A DNA stretch of 41,047 nt. Origin: Mageeibacillus sp. UBA5734 (GTDB lineage Bacteria; Bacillota; Clostridia; Saccharofermentanales; UBA5734). The stretch's first letter is position 1. Every line of letters starts with the position of its first letter. A model generated the notes under the pieces. It searched no databases. It saw nothing but the letters and a program-made list of their open reading frames with translations, and had not been told where the DNA came from. The position numbers and the translations under genes are program-made. This document shows positions 7,532 through 15,258 of the stretch, piece after piece. The stretch is taken from NCBI GenBank assembly GCA_002419365.1, contig DIGA01000124.1, positions 51,447 to 92,493 of the forward strand, written 5' to 3'.

Positions 7532-7590
7532 TGTTAAGATAAAGAGACTTCCCAGGCTCGGTCATTGGCCATTCATCGGATGGATGACCG
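7532..7590 (+). promoter_or_regulatory. ireB leader: weak extended -10 and a hairpin
   Basis: TGTTAAGAT (7532-7540) could be an extended -10. Downstream, CGGTCAT (7559-7565) pairs with ATGACCG (7584-7590), with an inner CCAT/ATGG stem. There is no T tract, so it is not a terminator. The regulatory meaning is unknown. Confidence 0.3.
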
Positions 7591-7635
7591 GTGCATGGCC
7601 TGCAGGTTGCGACAGAAAGATGAGGTGCTTGCCAC

Positions 7636-7890
7636 GTGGAAAAAGGTGAAACGACCCGTTTTGAATTTGGGGCTGACCATTCACTTGAGGTGCGTGAGAT
7701 CATGTCCCAGGTACTCCAGGCCCTGCGTCAGAAAGGGTACAACCCGGTCAACCAGCTGGTGGGCTATTTCATGTCTGGTGATCCGACTTACATCACCAAC
7801 CACAATGGTGCCCGGGCCGTGATCCGCCGCATGGAGCGGGATGAGATGCTCGAGGTGATCCTGAGCGAGTACATCAAAACGCTCGAATGA
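7636..7890 (+). CDS. ireB: IreB family regulatory phosphoprotein
   Basis: An 84-residue cytoplasmic protein of the IreB (formerly DUF965, UPF0297) family. The core GYNPVNQLVGYFMSGDP...TNHNGARAVIRRMERDEMLE has the usual order, with ERDE near residue 70. In enterococci IreB is phosphorylated on threonine by the PASTA kinase IreK and affects cephalosporin resistance and envelope stress. Thr6 and Thr7 in the ETTRFEF N-terminus are at the place where IreB is modified. The start is GTG at 7636 with GAGGTG about 8 bases upstream. Firmicutes usually have ireB directly followed by ruvX and a DUF1292 gene; here an aldo/keto reductase gene lies between, overlapping the ireB stop by 4 bases (ATGA). Confidence 0.93.
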   Translation: MEKGETTRFEFGADHSLEVREIMSQVLQALRQKGYNPVNQLVGYFMSGDPTYITNHNGARAVIRRMERDEMLEVILSEYIKTLE

Positions 7891-8897
7891 GCTTGCCCAG
7901 ACGCCTTTTAGGCCAGACCGGGATCGAGGTTTCCCGGCTCTGCTATGGTTCTCTGACCTTGGGACCAGCCCAGGCCAACCTGACCCCGGAACGTGGCGGG
8001 GAGCTCCTCGCCCATGCCTTTGCCCGGGGTGTCAATTTTGTCGACACAGCCGAACTCTATGAGACGTACCCCCACATTCGCGCTGCCTTGCGCACCGTCG
8101 CAACGCCCCCAATCGTCGCCAGTAAATGCTATGCCTACGATCGGGAAACGGCCCGGCGCAGTTTTGACCAGGCGCGTCTGGCCATGGATCTCGATGTGAT
8201 CGATCTATTCCTGCTCCACGAGCAGGAGTCCACCCTGACCTTGGATGGACATCGCGAGGCGTTTGCCTATTTCCACGAACAGAAAGAGAAAGGCCTGATC
8301 CGGGCCATCGGCATCTCCACCCATGCCGTCGAACCAGTCCAGGCCTTGACCCAGGCCAGACAAGGCCATGCTGATGCGCTCTGGCGCGATTTGGACATTG
8401 GCTTGTACCGCGAGGCGGATGTCATCCACCCCCTGCTGAATTGGCGAGGCCTGGGCCTGATTGATGGCACGGCCGAGGAGATGGTCCTGGCAACCCGCGC
8501 AGCAGCAGATGCCGGCTTGGGCCTGTATGGCATGAAAATGCTGGGTGGCGGCCATTTCCTCCACGAGTTTGACACCGCCCTGGCCTTTGCCCTGGCGCAG
8601 GACCAGATGGCTGCCTACGCAGTCGGCATGCAGAGTGAAGCTGAAATTGACATGAATATCGCCCTGTTCTCCGGCCTGGCAGTCGATCCAGGCGACCTCG
8701 CTGCCACACGCAGCCGTTCGCGCCGCCTGGTTGTATCCGACTGGTGTACCGGGTGTGGCGCTTGCATCGACCATTGCGCCGCAAAGGCGCTGTCCCTGTC
8801 TGAAGCTGATGGCAAAGTCAAGGTTGATCCAGACCGCTGTGTTTTGTGCGGATACTGTGCCTACGCCTGTCGCGATTTCGTTCTCAAGGTGGTTTGA
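7887..8897 (+). CDS. aldo/keto reductase with C-terminal 2[4Fe-4S] ferredoxin domain
   Basis: A 336-residue protein. Residues 1 to about 275 form an aldo/keto reductase barrel: GQTGIEVSRLCYG at the N-terminus, then candidate tetrad residues in FVDTAELYE (Asp, Tyr), ASKCYAY (Lys) and FLLHEQES (His). The C-terminus adds a bacterial ferredoxin domain with two CxxCxxCxxxC clusters, CTGCGACIDHC and CVLCGYCAYAC. Such fusions are common in anaerobes and probably link NAD(P)H or flavin chemistry to low-potential electrons; the substrate is unknown. The ATG overlaps the ireB stop, so the two are translationally coupled. It is an insertion into the usual ireB-ruvX order. Confidence 0.9.
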   Translation: MSLPRRLLGQTGIEVSRLCYGSLTLGPAQANLTPERGGELLAHAFARGVNFVDTAELYETYPHIRAALRTVATPPIVASKCYAYDRETARRSFDQARLAMDLDVIDLFLLHEQESTLTLDGHREAFAYFHEQKEKGLIRAIGISTHAVEPVQALTQARQGHADALWRDLDIGLYREADVIHPLLNWRGLGLIDGTAEEMVLATRAAADAGLGLYGMKMLGGGHFLHEFDTALAFALAQDQMAAYAVGMQSEAEIDMNIALFSGLAVDPGDLAATRSRSRRLVVSDWCTGCGACIDHCAAKALSLSEADGKVKVDPDRCVLCGYCAYACRDFVLKVV

Positions 8898-8953
8898 ACT
8901 GGCCTGGCTGGTCACCCAGGCTACGGACAGCAGGGCATAAGAAAGGATAGACT

Positions 8954-9394
8954 ATGACAAGCACGAAACCAGAGCGATACATGGCCATTGACTATGGCGA
9001 TGCCAGGATCGGGACTGCTGTCAGCGATCTGCTCGGCATCACGGCCCGTGGCCTCGAAACCATCAACTGGAATGGCCGTGATTGGAGTTGGGCGCTGGAC
9101 CGGCTGTCAGCCCTGATCGAGGATCTCCAGATCACCACGGTGATCATGGGCCTGCCGCGCCGCACGGATGGCAAGGCCAGCGAATCTGAAACCAAAGCCA
9201 GAGCCATGGGAGAGGAACTCGCTACCCGGACCGGTCGTCCTGTTCTGTACCGCGATGAACGTTATACGACCGTGCTGGCCAGCCGGGTGCTGCGTGAGAC
9301 GGGCATTCGTGGCCAGAAACGAAAGGCTGTCGTGGACCAGGTGGCGGCGGAAATTATCCTGCAGGAATACCTGGAGAGCCGACGCAAAGCCTGA
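8954..9394 (+). CDS. ruvX: putative Holliday junction resolvase RuvX (YqgF)
   Basis: A 146-residue RNase H-fold nuclease of the YqgF/RuvX family, linked to Holliday junction resolution and to 16S rRNA 5'-end maturation. The family marks are present: AIDYGDARIGTAVSD with the first acidic metal ligand (Asp13), VIMGLP near residue 60, the DERYTT block near 101 and the late KAVVDQVAA block with the last Asp. Start ATG at 8954 with GAAAGGA upstream. It lies 56 bases after the reductase and before the DUF1292 pair, the standard Firmicute neighbourhood. Confidence 0.93.
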   Translation: MTSTKPERYMAIDYGDARIGTAVSDLLGITARGLETINWNGRDWSWALDRLSALIEDLQITTVIMGLPRRTDGKASESETKARAMGEELATRTGRPVLYRDERYTTVLASRVLRETGIRGQKRKAVVDQVAAEIILQEYLESRRKA

Positions 9395-9402
9395 TTTGAG
9401 TG

Positions 9403-9411
9403 TGATATAAT
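9403..9411 (+). promoter_or_regulatory. extended -10 promoter before the DUF1292 pair
   Basis: TGATATAAT (9403-9411), a perfect -10 with the TGn extension, just after the ruvX stop and 57 bases before the next ATG. No -35 is evident. It suggests that the DUF1292 genes can be transcribed apart from ruvX. Confidence 0.6.
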
Positions 9412-9467
9412 CAACAAGTCCTGTGATCTTATGAACAAGACTTTAATCCCCCCAAGGAGGAACTCAC

Positions 9468-9848
9468 ATGTTGTTAGAAGAATTGATGTTGGATGGTCAT
9501 GGCTGCGCAGGCTGTGATTCGGATTGTGGTGACGGCTGCGGCCACGACCATGATCATGATCATGAGCACGGCAATGGCATCATCACCATGGTGGACGGCG
9601 AGACAGGTCAGGAATACACCTTTATCCTGGCTGACGACTTTGCCTTTGAGGATGATCACTATTGTGTCCTGATCACCACGGATGAACAGGAACCCGAGAT
9701 GGTCATCACCCGCGTCGTCGAACTCGAAGATGGCACTGAAGGGCTGGTCAGCCTGACAGATGACGAATACGATCGTGTTTATGCCGAATACGAACGTCTC
9801 TGCGAGGAAGAGGACTATGAAAACGAGGACGACGAATCGGACAACTGA
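9468..9848 (+). CDS. DUF1292 protein with Cys/His-rich N-terminal segment
   Basis: A 126-residue acidic cytoplasmic protein. Residues about 40-95 form the DUF1292 unit (GIITMVDGETGQEYTF...VLITTDEQEPEMVI...), typical of the gene after ruvX in Firmicutes, with no known biochemical role. Unusually, residues 11-35 hold four Cys and seven His (GCAGCDSDCGDGCGHDHDHDHEHG in the frame), a likely metal-binding segment. The C-terminus is strongly acidic (EEEDYENEDDESDN). Start ATG at 9468 behind a very strong AAGGAGGA site. The next gene starts inside its 3' end. Confidence 0.88.
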   Translation: MLLEELMLDGHGCAGCDSDCGDGCGHDHDHDHEHGNGIITMVDGETGQEYTFILADDFAFEDDHYCVLITTDEQEPEMVITRVVELEDGTEGLVSLTDDEYDRVYAEYERLCEEEDYENEDDESDN

Positions 9849-10170
9849 TTCCTTGCGGCCTGACTCGCGCGGTGTGATCAGCCGCAGCCGGGTCGCCAAG
9901 GATGATGTCCTTGCAGTCATCGTGGATGTCGATAATGGCCATGAGTATTACATGGCCTTTATCGATTCCTTCTCGATGAATGGCCGTGACTATGTCGTCA
10001 TGTACAATTACGAACCGGATGATGGCAACCACCAGGATCCGGAAATTGTCATCATGCGCGCTGAGCACCACGTGACGGGTGAGCAGTATTTCAAATCGAT
10101 CAAGAACAAGACCGAGCTGGCCGACGCCTTTGACTTTTTCTACCGGCGCTTTGAAGAGGCTGGCGGCTGA
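9817..10170 (+). CDS. second DUF1292 protein
   Basis: A 117-residue paralogue of the preceding protein. After a short basic N-terminus (MKTRTTNRTTDSLRPDSRG) it shows the DUF1292 pattern from residue 30: VLAVIVDVDNGHEYYMAF...RDYVVMYNYEPD...PEIVIMRAE. It lacks the Cys/His segment and the acidic tail of its neighbour. Start ATG at 9817 is chosen because AGGAAGAGG lies just upstream; this gives a 32-base overlap with the previous gene. The in-frame ATG at 9760 would overlap by 89 bases and has no site. Function unknown; a tandem duplication is likely. Confidence 0.8.
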   Translation: MKTRTTNRTTDSLRPDSRGVISRSRVAKDDVLAVIVDVDNGHEYYMAFIDSFSMNGRDYVVMYNYEPDDGNHQDPEIVIMRAEHHVTGEQYFKSIKNKTELADAFDFFYRRFEEAGG

Positions 10171-10185
10171 GAAAGGCCAGACATC

Positions 10186-11109
10186 ATGTTTGACGACCAA
10201 TACCCTCTGTTTTCCCTTGCTGACCGCACCCGTTACCTTGCGCATCGCCAACAGTCCCTGACTGAACTGGCCGATGCCAGTTTTGATGCGCGCTGGTCCT
10301 GGCATGAGGGATTTGACTACCGGGTGGTCGAGCTGGCAGGTTGTCTGTTTTTCATCAGCAATGGTGGCGTGTTCACGACACCGCACATGTCCATGCCGCT
10401 GGGCCCGCTCGACCAGAAACGCCTGCAGACGATTGTCGACTCTGTGGCGCCAGAATTCAGCCGCCTCGGCTGGCCAGTCCGGATCCTCTACATCGACGAT
10501 TGTTATGTCCCTATGTTTGAGAATCTGCAGGGCTACCAGATCCGGACCGCTTATGACCGTACGTTTTCGGACTACCTCTATGATGCCCAGAGTCTGCGCC
10601 AGCTCTCTGGCAAAGATCTCCATGCCAAGCGCAATCATGTGAACCGTTTTCTGCGCACCTATCCGGATTATCAATTTGCCCCACTGACACAAGCTGACGC
10701 ACCTGAAGCGCTCCAACTGGTCCAGGACTGGTGTGAGGAGAAAGGCATCGACAGCAACGACATCACCAAAAGTGATTATCGCCCGGTCAAGATGCTGCTC
10801 GATCATTACGACGAGCTCCGTCTCAGAGGCGGTGCGATCCGGATCAACGGCAAGCTGGTGGCGTTTTCCATTGCTTCCGAACCTTACAACCGGACTGGTG
10901 TCATTCATGTCGAGAAAGCCAAGGCCGAATACACCGGCCTGTATGCAGCGATCAACAAATTCACGCTCGATGAAATCTTGCCGGATATCGAGTGGGTCAA
11001 CCGGGAAGAAGACCTGGGGATCCCAGGCCTGAGGAAAGCCAAGCTCTCTTATGGCCCGAGCCGCCTGATCCACAAATACGAGGTCGTCCTGACACATGGC
11101 AACGCCTGA
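10186..11109 (+). CDS. DUF2156 (MprF C-terminal-like) acyltransferase-fold protein
   Basis: A 307-residue soluble protein resembling the DUF2156 domain, the GNAT-fold catalytic part of phosphatidylglycerol lysyltransferases (MprF). Recognisable segments are the N-terminal FDDQYPLFSLADR, YIDDCYVPMFENLQGY near residue 105, LSGKDLHAKRNHVNRFLRTYPDY near 142-165, and VEKAKAEYTGLYAAINKFTLDEIL with INREEDLGIPGLRKAKLSYGP-like text near 245-290. It has none of the flippase membrane helices of full MprF, so it is a stand-alone domain protein, common in Clostridia; its substrate is unknown and aminoacylation of lipid is only one possibility. It follows the second DUF1292 gene by 15 bases and is overlapped or closely followed by the CPBP gene. 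Confidence 0.85.
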   Translation: MFDDQYPLFSLADRTRYLAHRQQSLTELADASFDARWSWHEGFDYRVVELAGCLFFISNGGVFTTPHMSMPLGPLDQKRLQTIVDSVAPEFSRLGWPVRILYIDDCYVPMFENLQGYQIRTAYDRTFSDYLYDAQSLRQLSGKDLHAKRNHVNRFLRTYPDYQFAPLTQADAPEALQLVQDWCEEKGIDSNDITKSDYRPVKMLLDHYDELRLRGGAIRINGKLVAFSIASEPYNRTGVIHVEKAKAEYTGLYAAINKFTLDEILPDIEWVNREEDLGIPGLRKAKLSYGPSRLIHKYEVVLTHGNA

Positions 11110-11140
11110 GTATCCTGGATATAATCAGGGGGCGCCCAAG

Positions 11141-11998
11141 ATGAAACGCGAGTTTCGGCTCAGGACTATGATTGTTCCGCTGAGCATGATACTGGTCCAC
11201 CTGCTGGTGATCGATATCGTCGCCAATCTCTATGCCCAATCCTACCCATGGCTGAGCTCGCTTTTGGGCTGGCAGGATCCTGCAGCTGTTCCGGAAGTGC
11301 TGGACATCCAGGATCTCATCTTGAAGGACTATCCCCGGATTTCTGTTCTCTACGGGCTGATCCTGATTCCGTTGTACAGCCTGATCCTCTTTTTCCGGCG
11401 CCTGAACCAGCGGGATGCCATCTGGCTGAAAAAACCGGACAAAAAATACCTTCTGCCAGCCCTGGTTTTTTCGATCGGCCTGTTAGGCGTGACGAACCTG
11501 CTTTTCTCGGGGCTGATGATTCTGGGCGATTCTGTTCCGGCTGTAGAACGCCTGATGACGGACTATCTGGAACAGGCCGAGGCTTTTTCACCTGCACTTG
11601 GCTATGGTTGGTTGATCGCCGGCATCACGTTCCTTGCGCCTCTCAGTGAAGAACTCCTTTTCCGCGGCATTATCCAGGGTGAGTTGCGCCGGGCCATGCC
11701 GGAATGGCTGGCTGTCGTTACCCAGGCAGTCCTGTTTGCGTTATTCCACATGCAGGCCGTCCAGGTCCTCTATGTCTTTATACCGGCTTTGGCTCTGGGG
11801 GCGATGTATGCTGTGACACGTTCGTTCTGGGTGCCTGTCCTGATGCATGTGGTGTTCAATTTCCTGGGCAGTGTTGTCCCGGCGCTGCTCAGCGGCCAGG
11901 AAAGCCTCAGCCAGGCTGTGGTCTGGTTTGAAGTCGCTTGTGCTGTCATCAGCATAGGAGTGATCTCCTATCATCGCCATCAGCACGAGCGAGGTTAA
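11141..11998 (+). CDS. CPBP family intramembrane metalloprotease
   Basis: A 285-residue polytopic membrane protein with about seven or eight hydrophobic helices. The CPBP (Abi, Rce1-like) motifs are present in order: EELLFRG near residue 170 (EExxxR), FALFHMQ near 203 (FxxxH) and HVVFNFLG near 247 (HxxxN). These are the zinc-site and catalytic residues of the family, which cleaves or processes peptides and prenylated substrates within the membrane. The start is placed at ATG 11141, with AGGGGG 8 bases upstream; an in-frame ATG at 11096 would overlap the previous gene by 14 bases but has no site. It is followed by a 2-base gap before the next gene, so they are probably co-expressed. Confidence 0.9.
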   Translation: MKREFRLRTMIVPLSMILVHLLVIDIVANLYAQSYPWLSSLLGWQDPAAVPEVLDIQDLILKDYPRISVLYGLILIPLYSLILFFRRLNQRDAIWLKKPDKKYLLPALVFSIGLLGVTNLLFSGLMILGDSVPAVERLMTDYLEQAEAFSPALGYGWLIAGITFLAPLSEELLFRGIIQGELRRAMPEWLAVVTQAVLFALFHMQAVQVLYVFIPALALGAMYAVTRSFWVPVLMHVVFNFLGSVVPALLSGQESLSQAVVWFEVACAVISIGVISYHRHQHERG

Positions 11999-12000
11999 TC

Positions 12001-14955
12001 ATGCTGCGTTTTCTTCGCCGCCAGATCGGTTACCGCATCAAGAAACGGACGTTTGTCGTCCTGGCCTTGTCTGTGCTCATCACCGCTGCGGTGGCTGCCA
12101 TCCTTTCTCTAGTGGCAGTCTGGCTGGCAGGCCCCGAAGACATCATCTGGGTCTCCATCGATGAGTCTGGCCGGCAGACGGATATTCTGGGCACTGGGAT
12201 CAATTTGGAGCATGCGTCTTCTGACAACATCCTGAAGGATGCCTCGTTCGAGCCCGTTGCCTACAGGAAAATCCTGACAGTCTACGAAGGCGACGAACAA
12301 ACGATCACGGTTGTGGATCCCCTGCTGGACCCAACCTTTTATGGCGATGGTTTTTTTGCAGGTGCTTCGGCTCGAGTCTTGTCCAATAACGCCGATGGCC
12401 TGTCTTTAAAAAAAACAGCAACCGTTTTGTCCTATCACAGCAATCGCATCGGGCCTTTCCAGTTGCTCCAACTGCCCGCTGACCTGCCGCCGGGCCGGGA
12501 AATCCTTGGATTTGCCGACAATGGAGAGGTGTCCATTGCCGTTGGTCAGTCAGGACTGGTCTTGCGCGGGTTATCCCAAACTCAGCCAGATGTGGTGGAT
12601 GCTGGCACTCGTGCGGACCTGACGGATGTGACTGTGGTCAACAAGGGGTTTCTGGTCGCAAGCAGCAGCGGTGAGCTGATCTACTCCCAGGATGGGCAAG
12701 TATGGCAACCTTGGATTGACGCTGGCCCATCCCCTTTGCGTGCCGTTGCTGCCAGTGAAGAAGGACTGGTGGTTGCGGTCGGAGAAGGCGGAACCATTCT
12801 GGCCGGAACGGCACAGACTCTCGCCCCAGCTTTGTCGCCGACCCAGTCGAACCTGATCGATCTAGCTTATGGCAACGGCCTGTTCCTGGCCCTTGCTGAA
12901 GATGGCTCCATCTTGCGTTCGTCAAATGGCACTTTTTGGCGGACGGTCGATCATCCTGCTGTAGGTGGCCAATTCTGGCGAGCCCTTGCGTATGCTGATG
13001 GCGTGTTTGCCCTGGGCGGGGAAAACGGCCAGATTGCCTTCAGTGAGAATGGCCTGCAGTTTAATCCAGCCAAAACCAGTCCGGCTGTTGCGACTGCGGA
13101 TCTGCATTTGCTCTCTCGCAACCAAGTGATCGTTCTCGGCCGCGACAACCGGTTCTACTATTCCAGCGATGGCGGCCAGACCTGGTCCGAATCCGACATT
13201 GATCCTGGACTGGACAGCCGCCGCCTCGATGTCCTTGGTAACCGCCAGATCGTCAGTTCGGACGCTTCTGGCCAGATTGGCATTGCCCCCCTGGTGATCG
13301 AAATCACGCTCAGCCAGCCCTTGGTTGCAGGTACTTTTACAGCGGGCGACCTGCTTTTTCTGGAATTAACCAGCCAGGAGATCCGGACGCCGGACAGCTG
13401 GGAGATTTTCGGTGCCAAGACATCCGAGCGGACCTTGCTGTCCGTGCCTGATGAAAGCGGACTGGCTTCGATGCACTTGGCCGCGCCTGACACGGCAACT
13501 GAAACGGATTCCGTTATCCTCTCTCAGACCATCGATCCAAACGCGCTGATGCGACGCCAAGGGAGCGATATCTACACAATCGAATTGTGGATGCGCCAGG
13601 AACAGATCCAGGATGCAACAGTACGGATCTGGTTGTCAGGCGACTTCCAGCCGATCGGCACCACGATCAATCATGTTGGATCGACCTGGAAAAAATACAC
13701 CCATACGTTCGTTGTTCCGAAAAGTGTGATCATGAATGCAGATTCGGTCCGGTTCAACGTCAGTTTCTCAGGAGTGGGCGAATTATGGCTGGACAAAGTC
13801 TATTGGGGCCAGCCTGGCCTGAGTCTCAATGGCCTGGATGCTTCCCTGAATGAAAGCATCAGGTCCATCCAGCCCCCGGTTCTGCGCCTGGCCTACTTGC
13901 CACTCGGTTCAGCCCACCAGCCATCGTTCCAGTGGGCCAAATCCGCCGGTAACGAAGCCCCCGTCTACCAGGATGATGAATGGACATACGATGGCTCCCA
14001 GTCGCTCGCGCCTGCGCTGGAACTGGCTCGCGAGGCTGGTAGCAGTCCATGGTTCGTGATCCAGCCCGGCATGGGAGAGACGGAATTGCTGGGGCTGGTT
14101 GAATATTTGTCTGGGCCAATCACTTCCCCCTATGGCCATCTGAGGATGAACCAGGGGGAAATTCTGCCCTGGATCGAATCCATTGAACGCATGTATATCG
14201 AGTTTTCCGATACACAATCCCAGCTGCAGACAGATGCCATGCGGACCGGTTGGGTCGACTGGATGATTGAGGTGTTTCGTCAATCTCCCTACTACAATCT
14301 GCTTAAAAACAAGCTCATCCTGATTGATGGCATGTCCTATTCTGATGGCGTCTGGCGTTCCTCAGCTGATTATCACAGCTCCCAGGTCATTGGACTGTAC
14401 CAGGGAACGAACCAGAATGGCATCCAGCCTGCAGTGGCAGCCTATTTTGACCAGATGCCGCGCAATCCGGCCCAAACTAGCCAGGGCTGGCATGAAATCA
14501 TCAGCGTAGCCAGTTTGCATGGCTTTGAAGGGCTGCAGCCGACCTTGGCGGACCTGGTCCAATTGCAGTTGGAGGAGCTTGGTAACAGTGCCGGATTGGT
14601 CAATCTCGACCTCCGTGAGCCATGGGACAAAGACTACCGCCCGCAAGACGCCATCGCAGCCCGACTGCTGGCATTGCCCCAGGATAGCCGCCTGCTTGAG
14701 GCAAGCAGCCCGGACAGTGATGTCAAGGCCTACGCTTTTACCAGCCCTTACGGCAGAAAAATCCTGCTCGCCAATCTGGCAACCACCCCCAAATCTATCC
14801 GGATCACAGGATCCCTGGATGCAAAAGGCCTGCTTCTGACCGGCTATGACAAGGATGGCGTTCTCCTGAGGGAGCGCACACTCGCCAGCAGCCGGGAAAC
14901 CATCAACATCCTGCCTGGCGGCGTAGCTGTACTGGAATCCACTCCGGAAAGTTGA
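12001..14955 (+). CDS. membrane-anchored protein with beta-propeller and glycosidase-like domains
   Basis: A 984-residue protein with one N-terminal helix (about residues 17-42) after a basic cytoplasmic stretch, so most of it is extracellular. Residues about 150-430 hold repeated beta-propeller-like blades with short G-x-x-G-x-I/L turns and an Asp-box (SSDGGQTW near residue 388). Residues about 470-610 look like a jelly-roll carbohydrate-binding-type domain (WMRQEQIQDATVRIW, then GELWLDKVYWG). Residues about 630-880 resemble a TIM-barrel hydrolase with EFSDTQSQ and LILIDGMSYSDG, and the last 90 residues form a beta domain (KILLANLATTPKSIRI) like that capping GH51-type enzymes. Catalytic acids cannot be assigned by eye. 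Start ATG at 12001 (GCGAGG upstream); the frame open from 11938 overlaps the CPBP gene. Substrate unknown. Confidence 0.7.
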   Translation: MLRFLRRQIGYRIKKRTFVVLALSVLITAAVAAILSLVAVWLAGPEDIIWVSIDESGRQTDILGTGINLEHASSDNILKDASFEPVAYRKILTVYEGDEQTITVVDPLLDPTFYGDGFFAGASARVLSNNADGLSLKKTATVLSYHSNRIGPFQLLQLPADLPPGREILGFADNGEVSIAVGQSGLVLRGLSQTQPDVVDAGTRADLTDVTVVNKGFLVASSSGELIYSQDGQVWQPWIDAGPSPLRAVAASEEGLVVAVGEGGTILAGTAQTLAPALSPTQSNLIDLAYGNGLFLALAEDGSILRSSNGTFWRTVDHPAVGGQFWRALAYADGVFALGGENGQIAFSENGLQFNPAKTSPAVATADLHLLSRNQVIVLGRDNRFYYSSDGGQTWSESDIDPGLDSRRLDVLGNRQIVSSDASGQIGIAPLVIEITLSQPLVAGTFTAGDLLFLELTSQEIRTPDSWEIFGAKTSERTLLSVPDESGLASMHLAAPDTATETDSVILSQTIDPNALMRRQGSDIYTIELWMRQEQIQDATVRIWLSGDFQPIGTTINHVGSTWKKYTHTFVVPKSVIMNADSVRFNVSFSGVGELWLDKVYWGQPGLSLNGLDASLNESIRSIQPPVLRLAYLPLGSAHQPSFQWAKSAGNEAPVYQDDEWTYDGSQSLAPALELAREAGSSPWFVIQPGMGETELLGLVEYLSGPITSPYGHLRMNQGEILPWIESIERMYIEFSDTQSQLQTDAMRTGWVDWMIEVFRQSPYYNLLKNKLILIDGMSYSDGVWRSSADYHSSQVIGLYQGTNQNGIQPAVAAYFDQMPRNPAQTSQGWHEIISVASLHGFEGLQPTLADLVQLQLEELGNSAGLVNLDLREPWDKDYRPQDAIAARLLALPQDSRLLEASSPDSDVKAYAFTSPYGRKILLANLATTPKSIRITGSLDAKGLLLTGYDKDGVLLRERTLASSRETINILPGGVAVLESTPES

Positions 14956-14996
14956 AACATACATTTGATCCACCCGGTCTCGAGAAAAAATACCTG

Positions 14997-15025
14997 TTGA
15001 CATCAACCTGCCTGTGTAATATTAT
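14997..15025 (+). promoter_or_regulatory. promoter of tRNA-Val(GAC)
   Basis: TTGACA (14997-15002), a 17-base spacer and TATTAT (15020-15025). A better -10 sequence, TATAAT at 15023-15028, would give a 20-base spacer. Either way the start lies a few bases before the tRNA. Confidence 0.65.
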
Positions 15026-15037
15026 AATCAGGCGCTT

Positions 15038-15114
15038 GGGTGGTTAGCTCAGCTGGTTAGAGTACTTGCTTGACATGCAAGGGGTCGGAGGTTCGAGTCC
15101 TCTACTACCCACCA
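15038..15114 (+). tRNA. tRNA-Val (anticodon GAC)
   Basis: The acceptor stem GGGTGGT (15038-15044) pairs with ACTACCC (15104-15110). The anticodon arm CTTGC-TTGACAT-GCAAG gives anticodon GAC. Discriminator A15111 is followed by an encoded CCA. It complements the UAC isoacceptor at 899. Confidence 0.97.
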
Positions 15115-15120
15115 AGACAG

Positions 15121-15153
15121 AAGTCCTGCGACTGTGAGGTCGCGGGACTTTTT
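15121..15153 (+). terminator. intrinsic terminator of tRNA-Val(GAC)
   Basis: AGTCCTGCGAC (15122-15132) pairs over 11 bp with GTCGCGGGACT (15139-15149), which is followed by TTTT. It starts 8 bases after the tRNA. Confidence 0.93.
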
Positions 15154-15180
15154 CAATTTATGGATCCTTGCATGATAGGT

Positions 15181-15211
15181 GTGACATTTCATCTCAAAGA
15201 TCGCTTATAAT
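15181..15211 (+). promoter_or_regulatory. possible promoter for the four-helix membrane protein
   Basis: A perfect TATAAT (15206-15211) follows GTGACA (15181-15186) at a long 19-base spacing, 48 bases before the ATG at 15259. Confidence 0.45.
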
Positions 15212-15258
15212 TAAGGCAGCAAACCATCAGCAGCGCACACGCACCGGAGGAAGCAAAC

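Noticed and set aside
9748..11097. Minus-strand open frame of 449 codons
   Set aside because: It lies opposite the DUF1292 and DUF2156 genes, has no domain, and such shadows are expected in GC-rich coding DNA.
11120..11125. TATAAT just before the CPBP gene as a promoter
   Set aside because: Its start would fall past or inside the ribosome site at about 11127, so it could not make a useful message for that gene.
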